Assembly: GCA_945890865.1 (NCBI GenBank)
Contig: CAMDDB010000020.1
Location: forward strand, 1-25,309
Direction: 5' to 3'
Length of the DNA stretch: 25,309 bases
Origin: Flavobacterium psychrophilum
GTDB taxonomy: Bacteria > Bacteroidota > Bacteroidia > Flavobacteriales > Flavobacteriaceae
Below are positions 15,914 to 23,766 of the stretch, one piece after another (the first letter of the stretch is position 1; each line of letters starts with the position of its first letter). The translations under genes and the position numbers were made by a program. Below the pieces are notes generated by a model, which ran no database searches, was not told the origin of the DNA, and saw only the letters and a program-made list of their open reading frames with translations.

Positions 15914-17047
15914 TTAATATGCTTTAGCTAATGATGTAAAAATTGTCCACCAATCTGCCTTTCCTTCATTCTTACCAAGTCTTACTATAATTAGGTCTTT
16001 TTTTGGATTAACATAAACAAATTGTCCTAAAATACCTTCCGCCATAAAGTCTTCATTTGGTGTCGGCAACCACCATTGATATTGATAAAAGTTTGCGCTT
16101 CCTTCAGACGTGTCGAGTTTTGTAGATTCTTCAACCCATTTTTGTGATACAATTTGTTTCCCGTTCCAGTTGCCTTTGTTTTTATAGAGACGTCCTATTT
16201 TGGCAAAGTCTCTTGCTCTTGCGTTTAAACAGCAAAATGTTTTCTCAAGTCCATTCTTTTTTCTGTCAATGCTCCAAGATGCGTCATATTCCATTTCAAG
16301 AGGTGTCCATATTTTTTCTTGCAAGTATGAAGTGATTGTTTTTTCTTTTAATGAACGTTCTAAAACTAAACCTAAAAGTTGTGTGTTACCACTTGCGTAT
16401 TCAAACTTTTTGCCAGGTTCAGTTTTTAACTTCATTTTTTCAATTTCTTTTCTAAGATTTAGTCCATAATAAAAGGAAGCAGCATCGCCAAAAGGATTTA
16501 CATAGCTTTCATTAAACCTAATACCAGAAGTCATTTGAAGTAAATGCTTAATAGTCACTTTTTCAAATCCGTTATTTTTCAATTCAGAAATATAGTTTGT
16601 AATCGGCTCGTCAACAGACTTTATTAGCCCTTCGTCAATTGCACAACCTATTAAAATTGACGTCACAGATTTTGCCATAGAGAAGGATGGAACAACACTT
16701 TCATTGTCGTAACCTTTGAAATATTTTTCATATTGAATAGTGTCATTTTTAATAATTAAAAAAGCCACAGTATTATTGTCTTCAAGATATTTGTCAAACG
16801 GAATGTCCATTAGTTGTTTTGGAAATTTACCTTTGCTTGTGGATTGAAAATTGAAAGGCGAAGTATGAGCTGATAATGGTCTTGATTGAAATTTTTCATG
16901 GTCTTTTATATCAGCAAAATTATAAAAGACAAAACGCCCTAATTGACAAGAAGTCAATAATATTGAAGTAATAATCATTAAAATTACTAATCTAATTTGT
17001 CTATTTTGTTGTCCCATATTGGTCATTTTTTGTGATTCTCTTTTCAT
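15914..17047 (-). CDS. Serine hydrolase lipoprotein, class C beta-lactamase/DD-peptidase fold
   Basis: A 377-aa protein. A lipoprotein signal follows a polar leader: VILMIITSILLTSC with lipobox Cys34, so it is probably anchored in a membrane. The penicillin-binding-type active site is visible: Ser123-x-x-Lys126 (FSMAKS) as nucleophile and base, and Tyr217 (YASGN) in the YxN/YxS position. The KTG-like third motif is weak near the C-terminus (GQFVYVNPKKDLIIVRLG). Such proteins (beta-lactamase-related, EstB/AmpH-like) act as esterases, peptidases or carboxylesterases; resistance to beta-lactams is not implied. Starts at Met8 or Met11 would shorten the leader and are also possible. It begins the run of minus-strand envelope genes. 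Confidence 0.88.
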   Translation of the reverse strand: MKRESQKMTNMGQQNRQIRLVILMIITSILLTSCQLGRFVFYNFADIKDHEKFQSRPLSAHTSPFNFQSTSKGKFPKQLMDIPFDKYLEDNNTVAFLIIKNDTIQYEKYFKGYDNESVVPSFSMAKSVTSILIGCAIDEGLIKSVDEPITNYISELKNNGFEKVTIKHLLQMTSGIRFNESYVNPFGDAASFYYGLNLRKEIEKMKLKTEPGKKFEYASGNTQLLGLVLERSLKEKTITSYLQEKIWTPLEMEYDASWSIDRKKNGLEKTFCCLNARARDFAKIGRLYKNKGNWNGKQIVSQKWVEESTKLDTSEGSANFYQYQWWLPTPNEDFMAEGILGQFVYVNPKKDLIIVRLGKNEGKADWWTIFTSLAKAY

Positions 17048-17186
17048 ATCATTGGCTATAACGTAATATCACTTTGAGATGGCTAGAAGTTCATAATCTA
17101 TATTTATTCTGCTTTACAAAACATGATGAGAAACAGAATTCAACTAAATTCCAGATAGCTAAAATTGGCTTATAGCAAATCGGTTT

Positions 17187-17549
17187 TTAACTCAAGTCGA
17201 CGTTTAGTTTATCCAATTCGTTTTTCAATTCAGCAAGTGAATTAGGGTCGATTATTTGTGTATTTATTGTCAATTTAGTTTTTTCTGTTTTAAGGAAATA
17301 ATCCCTAGCATATTTTTCCATCTGATTTATATCAGTGAGTTTTATTTTCTTCCCAAATGGTCCATTCTCTTTAATAAGTCCGTTTTCAATTGTTAAATAT
17401 TTATTTTCTCTTTGGTAAAAATATCTGATCAAATACATTACAGAAATTACAATCATACCATAATTAGTCCAGTTATCTTCATCTTTCGCTTGAATTCCGA
17501 TGAAAAACCAAACTAACTACATCAACCCTAAAATTAGATTGATATTCAT
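17187..17549 (-). pseudogene. Small PH-like membrane protein gene interrupted by an in-frame TAG
   Basis: From an ATG at 17549 the frame reads MNINLILGLM, then a TAG at 17519-17517, then continues without a break as LVWFFIGIQAKD through two hydrophobic segments into a basic/acidic C-terminal domain ending at 17187. The pre-stop segment is a plausible first half of TM helix 1, so a full-length product would be about 120 aa. The remaining open frame (ATG at 17456, 89 aa) keeps TM helix 2 and a cytoplasmic domain resembling the small PH-like domains of short bacterial membrane proteins (KYLTIENGLIKENGPFGKK). It is either a recent nonsense mutant, a sequencing error, or a shorter functional protein. 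Confidence 0.6.
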
Positions 17550-17635
17550 ATTTCTTTTTTTATAACTTATTTTGATTTTTTATTGTGTTTGTCATAAACG
17601 TGTACAGCTTGCAAAAGTGGCGTTCTCTATTTTCA

Positions 17636-17938
17636 TTATTTTATTTTTTTCAATCTTTTTTCAACTAAAAAATATATTAAAAATATTCCAATAATAAGTA
17701 TTGTAATAATTGGTATTCCTAAATCAAGCTTCTGTTTGTATTCAATTAATGAAAGTATTATCGTCAAACTATAAAGGACAATCAAAAGGCTAGAAGCATA
17801 TTTATTAGCAACTTTCCAATGTTCCAAACTCTTTTTAGAGCTTCCCAATTGATAACCATATAAATAGTTTGGTTTTTTAGGAGGAAACAAATTCAAACAT
17901 ATTGCAAACACTAAAAGTATTGATGAAATTGATATCAT
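17636..17938 (-). CDS. SdpI-like small membrane protein
   Basis: 100 aa with three hydrophobic helices (about 1-17, 48-64, 71-91). The segment PPKKPNYLYGYQLGSSKKSL followed by EHWKVANKY is the hallmark of the SdpI/YfhL family (PP..N..YGYRT..S..s...W..AN), which in Bacillus includes the immunity/signal protein SdpI; most members have no known function. The usual Arg-Thr pair after YGY is replaced by Gln-Leu. It is a stand-alone gene in the envelope-gene run; no toxin partner is visible. Confidence 0.75.
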   Translation of the reverse strand: MISISSILLVFAICLNLFPPKKPNYLYGYQLGSSKKSLEHWKVANKYASSLLIVLYSLTIILSLIEYKQKLDLGIPIITILIIGIFLIYFLVEKRLKKIK

Positions 17939-18006
17939 TTTTATTTTCTATTTAATTTGTTTTTAACCTATTATGAAAAACAGCTACCCCTGTTGTCTGT
18001 AGTATT

Positions 18007-18345
18007 TTATTCTAAATAAGCAATTCGTTCCCCAATTTTATATCTCAATGTTTTCATTTTTGAGTTATCTGCAACTTGTATTGCGCCATTAATTGTGAAT
18101 TCATTTAAACCTGTAACAAGCATTTCATTAGTTTCTTTATTAAAAACAATCTTTTCAGCTTTTTGAAATTGTATGATTTCGTTTTTAAATGCTACATTTC
18201 CAACATACTCAAAAATATTTTTTTCAGTTTCAAATTTAATAAGTTTGCATGTTAATTCGGTCTTTTTATCGTTTGACTTTACTGTTTTTTGAGAATAAAT
18301 ATTAATTCCAAAAGCTAGAGCAATTACAACATAAAGATTTTTCAT
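18007..18345 (-). CDS. Small exported LptA/OstA-like protein
   Basis: 112 aa with a signal peptide (MKNLYVVIALAFGINIYSQ). The mature part has the repeating beta pattern of OstA/LptA-type proteins: FEYVGNVAFKNEIIQFQKAE, then IVFNKETNEMLVTGL. LptA family members bridge the periplasm for LPS transport, but this is much shorter than a typical LptA and stands alone, so it is better viewed as an LptA-like beta-taco domain of unknown role. Confidence 0.65.
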   Translation of the reverse strand: MKNLYVVIALAFGINIYSQKTVKSNDKKTELTCKLIKFETEKNIFEYVGNVAFKNEIIQFQKAEKIVFNKETNEMLVTGLNEFTINGAIQVADNSKMKTLRYKIGERIAYLE

Positions 18346-18491
18346 AATATTTGGTTTTTAGATTTTACTTCATTAATTTTTCAAAAATTGTAAATTTTGT
18401 TTTTATATTAAAAACATTACATTTTAATCTAAACAATTTTAAAGAATTACTTGTTTCATTTTCTGTTTGTTTAATATTACAAACGTGGCGG

Positions 18492-18618
18492 CTTTGCGAA
18501 GTGTCGGCTGGTTTGATTTTTATATTGTAATTATTTCAATTTTTCTGCTTTCATAATTCTATTTACTCCAAGTTTTCTATATAAATTTGAGAATAAGCTA
18601 TATCTTCACTCGTGCAGT
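18492..18618 (-). repeat. 127-bp direct repeat, copy A
   Basis: Matches 19288-19414 over the full 127 bp without gaps, with 7 mismatches by eye (about 94% identity), in the same orientation. It includes the last codons of a lipoprotein gene and about 70 bp of its downstream DNA. The 18346-18638 gap holds nothing else I can name. Confidence 0.9.
18563..18618 (-). pseudogene. 3' remnant of a duplicated lipoprotein gene
   Basis: Read on the minus strand this fragment encodes CTSEDIAYSQIYIENLE and a stop, against CTSEDIAYPQIYIENVK at the end of the intact gene at 19359-19691. The match ends abruptly just upstream of the Cys codon, so only the last 17 codons remain. It sits 20 bp after the stop of the outer-membrane protein gene at 18639. 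Confidence 0.8.
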
Positions 18619-18638
18619 GTTATTATCCATTCGATCTT

Positions 18639-19202
18639 TTAAAATCTATACCCAATTCTAAAGTGTAAATTAAGTGTTGCTTCGCTTTCGTTTTCTAAAT
18701 AACCTGCTTTTTTGGCAAAAATATACCGGTAACCAATTCCAATTCCAGTTTCATAGTTGAAATGTTTTCCAATATTTCTTCTTATTCCCCAAGTTGGTAC
18801 TAGTGAAATATCACTAATAATATTTAAATTTTCATAATTTGAAATTACAAACCAATCTGGATGATAACTTGTTTTAAGTGAAATAAAATTTCCGCTATTT
18901 CCGTCAATTCTTTTCGATTTGCTTACTCTTTTATTCAGATTATAATACCATCTGGGTTCAGCTGTTAAAACTGGCGTCATTAAAAATCCTGTTTTGTCGT
19001 AATAATCTCCGCCCCAAATACCACTATCAAATCCAATTTCACTTCTTAATGCAATTTGATTAGTTAGTTTCGTTTCATTGTGAGCCCAAAAACCAAATAA
19101 ACCAGTTTGCATACCAAATACAGATTTTTCAACACTTGCATTTTGAGATTTTACAGTTAAAGTTAAACTGATAAAAGCTAAAGTCAGAATTGTTTTTTTC
19201 AT
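18639..19202 (-). CDS. Outer-membrane beta-barrel protein
   Basis: 187 aa with a signal peptide (MKKTILTLAFISLTLTVKSQ). The rest alternates aromatic and glycine-rich strands (FGMQTGLFGFWAH, IALRSEIGFDSGIWGG, TPVLTAEPRWYYNLNKR, FNYETGIGIGYRYIF) and ends in IGYRF, a C-terminal Phe typical of outer-membrane barrels. Eight strands fit the length. No specific ligand or enzyme motif is visible. The gene lies exactly between the two 127-bp direct repeats, so it may have arrived by, or be removable through, recombination between them. Confidence 0.8.
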   Translation of the reverse strand: MKKTILTLAFISLTLTVKSQNASVEKSVFGMQTGLFGFWAHNETKLTNQIALRSEIGFDSGIWGGDYYDKTGFLMTPVLTAEPRWYYNLNKRVSKSKRIDGNSGNFISLKTSYHPDWFVISNYENLNIISDISLVPTWGIRRNIGKHFNYETGIGIGYRYIFAKKAGYLENESEATLNLHFRIGYRF

Positions 19203-19287
19203 AAAATTTGTTTCAATTTTTATTTATTTACTTGTATTTTTTTCGTTCTGCTAAACTGACGTACCACTTATCACTAGAGTTCTTCGC

Positions 19288-19414
19288 CTTTACGAAGTGG
19301 CGGCTGGTTTGATTTTTATATTGTAATTATTTCAATTTTTCTGCTTTAATAATTCTATTTACTTCACGTTTTCAATATAAATTTGAGGATAAGCTATATC
19401 TTCACTCGTGCAGT
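19288..19414 (-). repeat. 127-bp direct repeat, copy B
   Basis: The partner of the repeat at 18492-18618. Here it overlaps the last 18 codons of the intact lipoprotein gene and runs about 70 bp into the intergenic DNA. Confidence 0.9.
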
Positions 19415-19691
19415 TCAATATTTCATTTTCATTTGGTAGTCTATAATTAATGTGAATTTCTAGATTTTCTATTTTATATTCCTCTGGTAAATTAATTGCA
19501 TAAAAAGTATTTTGAGCGGCATTTTGAGGAATATTAGAATAGCCATCAAAAAATTTTATAAGATATGTATCGCCACAATCCATACCAACTCTTAATACCT
19601 TTGCATTATTTAAATTATCTGAATTATCATCACTATTACTACAAGATAGTAACATAAAAAACGAAAGAAAGGTTAAAATTAGCGTCTTCAT
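19359..19691 (-). CDS. Small lipoprotein of unknown function
   Basis: 110 aa. The signal peptide ends in a lipobox with Cys17 (FFMLLSC), followed by an Asn/Ser/Asp-rich linker (SNSDDNSDNLNNA) typical of surface or outer-membrane lipoproteins of Bacteroidota. The mature domain (VLRVGMDCGDTYLIKFFDGY, then LEIHINYRLPNENEILNC) contains two further cysteines that could form a disulfide. No named domain is recognised. Its last 18 codons and downstream DNA are duplicated at 18492-18618. Confidence 0.75.
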   Translation of the reverse strand: MKTLILTFLSFFMLLSCSNSDDNSDNLNNAKVLRVGMDCGDTYLIKFFDGYSNIPQNAAQNTFYAINLPEEYKIENLEIHINYRLPNENEILNCTSEDIAYPQIYIENVK

Positions 19692-19934
19692 GATTTATAT
19701 ATTTAAAAGTTAATAATTATTTAAAATAGCCACGGCAAACGCATGGCAAATTATTATTATTGATTAATGTTTTTCTATCTAAAATTTCTCTATTTCCAAT
19801 TAATATTGGTTTAATAGCTTGTGAAGTAAACTACTTTCTTCTTCTTTTTTGTTAAAACTTTTAGTTAGAAACATAATCATAGTTATTATAATTTGTTCAA
19901 AGCTCTAATAAAATAGGTTTTATACTTAAATAGT

Positions 19935-20222
19935 TTAGGGAATTATCCTTTTTCTACCATAAAAAATATATAGTAAACCTGTTACAAAACTCATAAAAGT
20001 AAAGCCAATTATCCACATGGTTTTTTCTGAGTTATCAATTTTTTTGGATTTATACACTTCATGAATTCCTACTATTATGTAAAAAAATGAAGAAATTAAA
20101 CCAATAATTAGAAAAAAGGAAGAAAACTTTAAGTGAGCAATTTTCATAATTCCACCAATTATTATAAGTAGAATTGATATTGTAAAAGCTTTTTTAAAAA
20201 TGTTTAAGTTAACTGTTTTCAT
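19935..20222 (-). CDS. Small three-helix membrane protein
   Basis: 95 aa with hydrophobic helices at about 11-27, 33-54 and 68-88. The first contains IIGGIMKIAHLKFSSFFL, reminiscent of the GxxMKxxHxP..... start of GldL-type and related small membrane proteins in Bacteroidota, but the resemblance is limited to that helix. No function assigned. The 243-bp gap between this gene and the lipoprotein shows no further gene. Confidence 0.65.
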   Translation of the reverse strand: MKTVNLNIFKKAFTISILLIIIGGIMKIAHLKFSSFFLIIGLISSFFYIIVGIHEVYKSKKIDNSEKTMWIIGFTFMSFVTGLLYIFYGRKRIIP

Positions 20223-20277
20223 TTTTTTTATTTTTTTAGAAATTAAGATAAAAATACCTAGGAAGGAAAATTAATTC

Positions 20278-20787
20278 TTACAACTTGTACTTTAAAAATA
20301 TTCCTGAATTTAAAATAGCCCCAGGAGAAATGCTACTATAAGTTGTAACAATTCTAAATCCATAATATAACCTAGAATTGGTGTAAAAACTTGCTTGAAT
20401 ACCTAAATCTAATCCCAAACCGTTGCTTTCATCTAAAGCTAATTTTTTATCAAAATTTAGATATGAAAACCCAAAGATGGATTCATATTTTGAAGTTTTA
20501 ATTTTTGCAAAATCGTAATTTAATTGTAACGCATATTTGCTTAAACCATAGTTTAAATCTAAGTTTTTACTTCTCATAGAGGCATTTGAAATGGAGAGGT
20601 TTAAAGTGGCATCAGAATTCAATGAATAACCCAAAGTACCTTCAAGGTTTAATCCTTCATCTTTACCAACTGAAAGAGCGTTAGCGCCAAATCCAATCGA
20701 AATTTTTGATGTTTTTACTTCTTGTGCATTAACTATATTTGATATAATTAATAGAATGATTGCTAAAATGAAACTTAATTTTTTCAT
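20278..20787 (-). CDS. Outer-membrane beta-barrel protein
   Basis: 169 aa with a signal peptide (MKKLSFILAIILLIISNIVNAQ). It has regularly alternating strands: KISIGFGANALSVG, LNLEGTLGYSLNSDATLNLS, YALQLNYDF, YESIFGFSYLNF, LGLDLGIQASFYTNSRLYYG. The last strand is GIFLKYKL. Eight-stranded barrel by length. No specific function visible. It is encoded 33 bp downstream of the small membrane protein at 20820 on the same strand and may be co-transcribed with it. Confidence 0.75.
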   Translation of the reverse strand: MKKLSFILAIILLIISNIVNAQEVKTSKISIGFGANALSVGKDEGLNLEGTLGYSLNSDATLNLSISNASMRSKNLDLNYGLSKYALQLNYDFAKIKTSKYESIFGFSYLNFDKKLALDESNGLGLDLGIQASFYTNSRLYYGFRIVTTYSSISPGAILNSGIFLKYKL

Positions 20788-20819
20788 AGAAATAATTATA
20801 AATTAATTAATTGATTTAT

Positions 20820-21137
20820 TTACATAATTGAAAACGTGTTTTGTAAGAGAAATAGTATTGAGGTAACCCCCATTATTTTGAAAATCAAGTTTTTTTCATT
20901 TAAAAAAATAATAGCAGAATATAAAAATAATAGGATAAAAACTATAGCGGCTGGTTGAGGGTTAAGTTCAAATAATGGTCTTAATAAAGAAGGAAATCGT
21001 TCGATATATTTAACTTTTAATACATTAAAACTTTTAAGTGCTAAGTCTTCATTTTGATACCAAAAAACATACCAATCAATTATATTTAATGTTCCTGTTA
21101 CATAAAAAATAATTGCAAAAATTAATCGTTTTCTCAT
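20820..21137 (-). CDS. Small membrane protein behind the second palindromic promoter
   Basis: 105 aa with hydrophobic helices at about 6-24, 60-78 and 86-103 and a loop rich in aromatic and acidic residues (WYVFWYQNEDLALKSF). No recognised family. Its upstream region carries the same palindrome, spacing and -7-like box as the zinc-ribbon gene at 12879. This argues that it is a real, regulated gene, although nothing in the protein itself shows a role. Confidence 0.65.
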   Translation of the reverse strand: MRKRLIFAIIFYVTGTLNIIDWYVFWYQNEDLALKSFNVLKVKYIERFPSLLRPLFELNPQPAAIVFILLFLYSAIIFLNEKNLIFKIMGVTSILFLLQNTFSIM

Positions 21138-21167
21138 ATATTAAATTTTTAATGTTTTCTTACCAAG

Positions 21168-21233
21168 AAAGAAAATAAACATTGCAATTTAATTAATGTA
21201 TATTAGAGAGTAAATACGTGTTTATACGTATTT
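21168..21233 (-). promoter_or_regulatory. Second palindromic operator with -7-like box
   Basis: On the minus strand the core ATACGTATAAACACGTAT (21231-21214) differs by one base from the core at 12785-12802. ATTTTCTTTC (21176-21167) follows 37 bp downstream and the ATG at 21137 is 76 bp from the core, exactly as for the other site. The outer arms (AAATACGT/ACGTATTT) are palindromic over 8 bp. The remainder of the 336-bp gap (21234-21473) is AT-rich with no gene I can support; it contains a short direct repeat of AACAAATTTT. Confidence 0.65.
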
Positions 21234-21473
21234 TTTTCTGCTATTGATTTGTAAATTATAAAAGAGAAACTTTGTTTTGTTGCTAGAAAACAAATTTTGA
21301 AAAAACAAATTTTTTGATTCAAGTCAATAGTTTGGATTTTATTCCCTATAAAAGCATTAAATTGTATGAAATCATTTGAATTAATAAAAATTAATTATTT
21401 ATATGAAAATAATTATATTATTGAGATGAAGTTGTAAATCGTATGCAAAAAGGGGACAGTTTTAAGTTAATAA

Positions 21474-22391
21474 CTAATTGCTTTTGATATCTCTAAAAAT
21501 CAAAAAAATACCGTCAATTTTTTTCTTAACTTCTTCTGGAATTTTAGTTTTTCCTTTAATAATTTGACTTTCTGTTATTTCATTTCCATTTTTATCCAAA
21601 AAGAAATGAACACTATTTTTGAAAAACATATTCTTATCTTTAAAATAAGATTTTTCACTTAACCTTAGTAAAAAATATCGCAAAGAATATAAATCGTCGT
21701 GCCATATTATTTTATTAATATTCCTATATGTTACACCTTCACATGCTGCCACAAAATCCCTTTTCTGATTTTTACTAATATAACCAATTGTTGAAATAGA
21801 ATTTACAAATTGAGTAAATTTAGGACTTTTGAGGTTTATGGATAAATTAAAAGATAAAACAAAATCATCAATTGAAATTTCTCCAATTTTTTGTTGTTGA
21901 TTAATTTCTAACTTATGAAACTGATTTTTGAGTTCATAATGTTCCTCGAAGTTTATTTTTTTTAATTTATATAGTTTATCAGATTCAATATGTGCAAATT
22001 CTAATAGAAATAAATTAAAAGTTGTGATTAGCTTATATTCAAATGGCAACAATTTTAAATATTCAAAATTACTTTCGTCAATTATTAAATTTTCTAATTG
22101 ATGAATTTCCAATTTATCTATTGAAACTTGGTTTGTATTTAATAAATGATTGATGAAGTATATTAGATAAAATAATTCTGGAATTATTTCTCTTTTATGA
22201 TTTATCGAGCTTTTTTTATATTTCTTGTAAAAAATAGGATTAAACATCAATGTAATTCCTAAATCTAAATTTTTCCTTTCAATATCGGATTTAGATTTAT
22301 AAAACGCATATAATTCATCATAAAATTGCAACATTTCAAGATACTCTTCAGATTGCAAATCATTTCTCGTTATGGTTAGTTCATTTATCAT
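21474..22391 (-). CDS. Integrase-associated protein of unknown function
   Basis: A 305-aa soluble, mostly helical protein with no signal peptide. The C-terminal part contains IIWHDDLYSLRYFLLRLSEK, a pattern (W..D...LRYF...L) that I associate with a C-terminal domain of proteins encoded next to integrases in Bacteroidota mobile elements, some of them RteC-like; this link is from memory and not firm. Its first 11 bp overlap the end of the integrase gene, so the two are probably translated together and belong to the same element. Confidence 0.65.
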   Translation of the reverse strand: MINELTITRNDLQSEEYLEMLQFYDELYAFYKSKSDIERKNLDLGITLMFNPIFYKKYKKSSINHKREIIPELFYLIYFINHLLNTNQVSIDKLEIHQLENLIIDESNFEYLKLLPFEYKLITTFNLFLLEFAHIESDKLYKLKKINFEEHYELKNQFHKLEINQQQKIGEISIDDFVLSFNLSINLKSPKFTQFVNSISTIGYISKNQKRDFVAACEGVTYRNINKIIWHDDLYSLRYFLLRLSEKSYFKDKNMFFKNSVHFFLDKNGNEITESQIIKGKTKIPEEVKKKIDGIFLIFRDIKSN

Positions 22392-23634
22392 AAAATACTT
22401 TGTTTAAGAAATCCATTTCAAGTTTAACGGGTAGGGATGCAATATAGGTACTTGTGGTTTTAATATCTGTGTGTCCCAGTTTATCTTTAATTAATGTTAT
22501 AGGAGCACCTTTTTCTACCATATGGCTTGCCCAACAATGACGAGCATTATAAAATGTAATGTCATTTTTATCAATTACTCCTTTAATCAATTTTCTGAAG
22601 TTATCGTTTATTAAGTCGTTAAATAATTTAATTTGATTTTTTTGTTCTAAAGGAGTTTGATTTTTAGTTATAATATTAAAAATAAAATGTTCTTTGCTAT
22701 GAACTAATCGCTCAAGTATAGCTATAGATTTTTCATGTAATGGAATTACAATTTGTATATCATTCGTTTTACTCGTTGATGTTTTTCTTCTAAAAAACTT
22801 TATTTCATTTTTGTTTAAATTTTCTTTTCTCAAATAAGCCAAATCTGTTAAATTTATTCCTGCAGAATAATATGATAACAACCAAAAATCTTTAGCGATT
22901 CTTTGATTTGTATTTTTAGGTTCAATTTTTTCTAACAAGTTTATTTCTTCAATTGTTAAAATACTTTTAGTTTTTTTCTGAGATTTTATTGTAAATTTAT
23001 TTTTCCCAAATGGATAAATATCATTTGTAATTATGTTTAACTTCAATGCATCATTTAATATTGCTCTTAAATTTCGCATGTACATTCCAACGGTATTTAC
23101 AGAACACATTCGTACATGAAGCAAATAAGACTCGTATTTAATTAACCAACTTGGAGTAATCTGAACAAATTGAAGTTTAGCAATAGATTTTTTTAGATAA
23201 TCTAAATATTTTTCAATTGACCTAAGTGAATCTCTATATGAATTACTTGTTCCAATTTTACCAAGGTTATGTAACTCAGTGATTTTATTTTCAAAAAGCG
23301 ATTTTAAAGTTAAAACAACCTCTTTTTTGTTATAGTATTTTTCTTTAAACTCATCAAAATTAAATGGGTTAATTGAATCTGCTAATTGTTTAGCTCTAAA
23401 TAGATTTTCATCCATTTCCGCTTTAAGAATTATGAGTTGTTTTTTCCTTGAAGTAATCAGTTCAAGATATTCACTTTCATCAAATTCATACTTTGTTTTT
23501 AAATAATAGTTCCTCTGATTGTCGGTATCATAAATTTTTAACTTTAAAGAAAATTTGTTATTTTGCAATAAATATCGCTTATCTAGATAGTAATCAAGTT
23601 GAGTTTTCTTAGTAAATACGGGATGTTGACTCAT
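22381..23634 (-). CDS. Tyrosine-type site-specific integrase, Bacteroidota type
   Basis: 417 aa from the ATG at 23634 (MSQHPVFTKKTQ); an ATG at 23658 would add eight residues and lies within tandem repeats. It has an N-terminal arm-binding domain (about 1-110), a SAM-like core-binding domain (about 110-210) and a catalytic domain. Catalytic residues seen are Arg365 (YNARHCW), His388 (KLGHTDIKTT) and Tyr397 (STYIAS). The first Arg of the classic RHRY set is not seen (SAGINLTDLAYL), and HxxR is YxxR, both usual in this Bacteroidota subfamily. It would insert and excise the element at the tRNA attachment site that lies 133 bp upstream of its start. Confidence 0.92.
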   Translation of the reverse strand: MSQHPVFTKKTQLDYYLDKRYLLQNNKFSLKLKIYDTDNQRNYYLKTKYEFDESEYLELITSRKKQLIILKAEMDENLFRAKQLADSINPFNFDEFKEKYYNKKEVVLTLKSLFENKITELHNLGKIGTSNSYRDSLRSIEKYLDYLKKSIAKLQFVQITPSWLIKYESYLLHVRMCSVNTVGMYMRNLRAILNDALKLNIITNDIYPFGKNKFTIKSQKKTKSILTIEEINLLEKIEPKNTNQRIAKDFWLLSYYSAGINLTDLAYLRKENLNKNEIKFFRRKTSTSKTNDIQIVIPLHEKSIAILERLVHSKEHFIFNIITKNQTPLEQKNQIKLFNDLINDNFRKLIKGVIDKNDITFYNARHCWASHMVEKGAPITLIKDKLGHTDIKTTSTYIASLPVKLEMDFLNKVFYDK

Positions 23635-23639
23635 AAATA

Positions 23640-23661
23640 ATTTGCACAAAATTTGCACAAA
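23640..23661. repeat. Two perfect tandem 11-bp repeats at the integrase start
   Basis: ATTTGCACAAA occurs twice head to tail, immediately upstream of the chosen integrase start. The period is close to one helical turn. Possible roles are arm-type integrase binding sites or an operator for the integrase promoter. Confidence 0.7.
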
Positions 23662-23766
23662 AATAACAATAAAATATATAAAAACATATTAAAATAGATA
23701 AAATTAAAAATCGTAACTGCTTGATATTCTGATATATTTTGATATTTGTAGGTGTATTCCACTCTT

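Noticed and set aside
16144..16469. Plus-strand ORFs of 63 and 89 aa within the serine hydrolase
   Set aside because: Overlapping frames opposite a gene with an intact SxxK active site; no features of their own.
17048..19300. Integron attC sites between the small genes
   Set aside because: Short inverted repeats occur (for example GCTATAA at 17055 and TTATAGC at 17172), but I could not find the GTTRRRY/RYYYAAC core pair, and no integron integrase is present.
19790..19900. 24-codon minus-strand frame (MFLTKSFNKKEEE...) as a gene
   Set aside because: Too short, no conserved feature, and interrupted by several stops further on.
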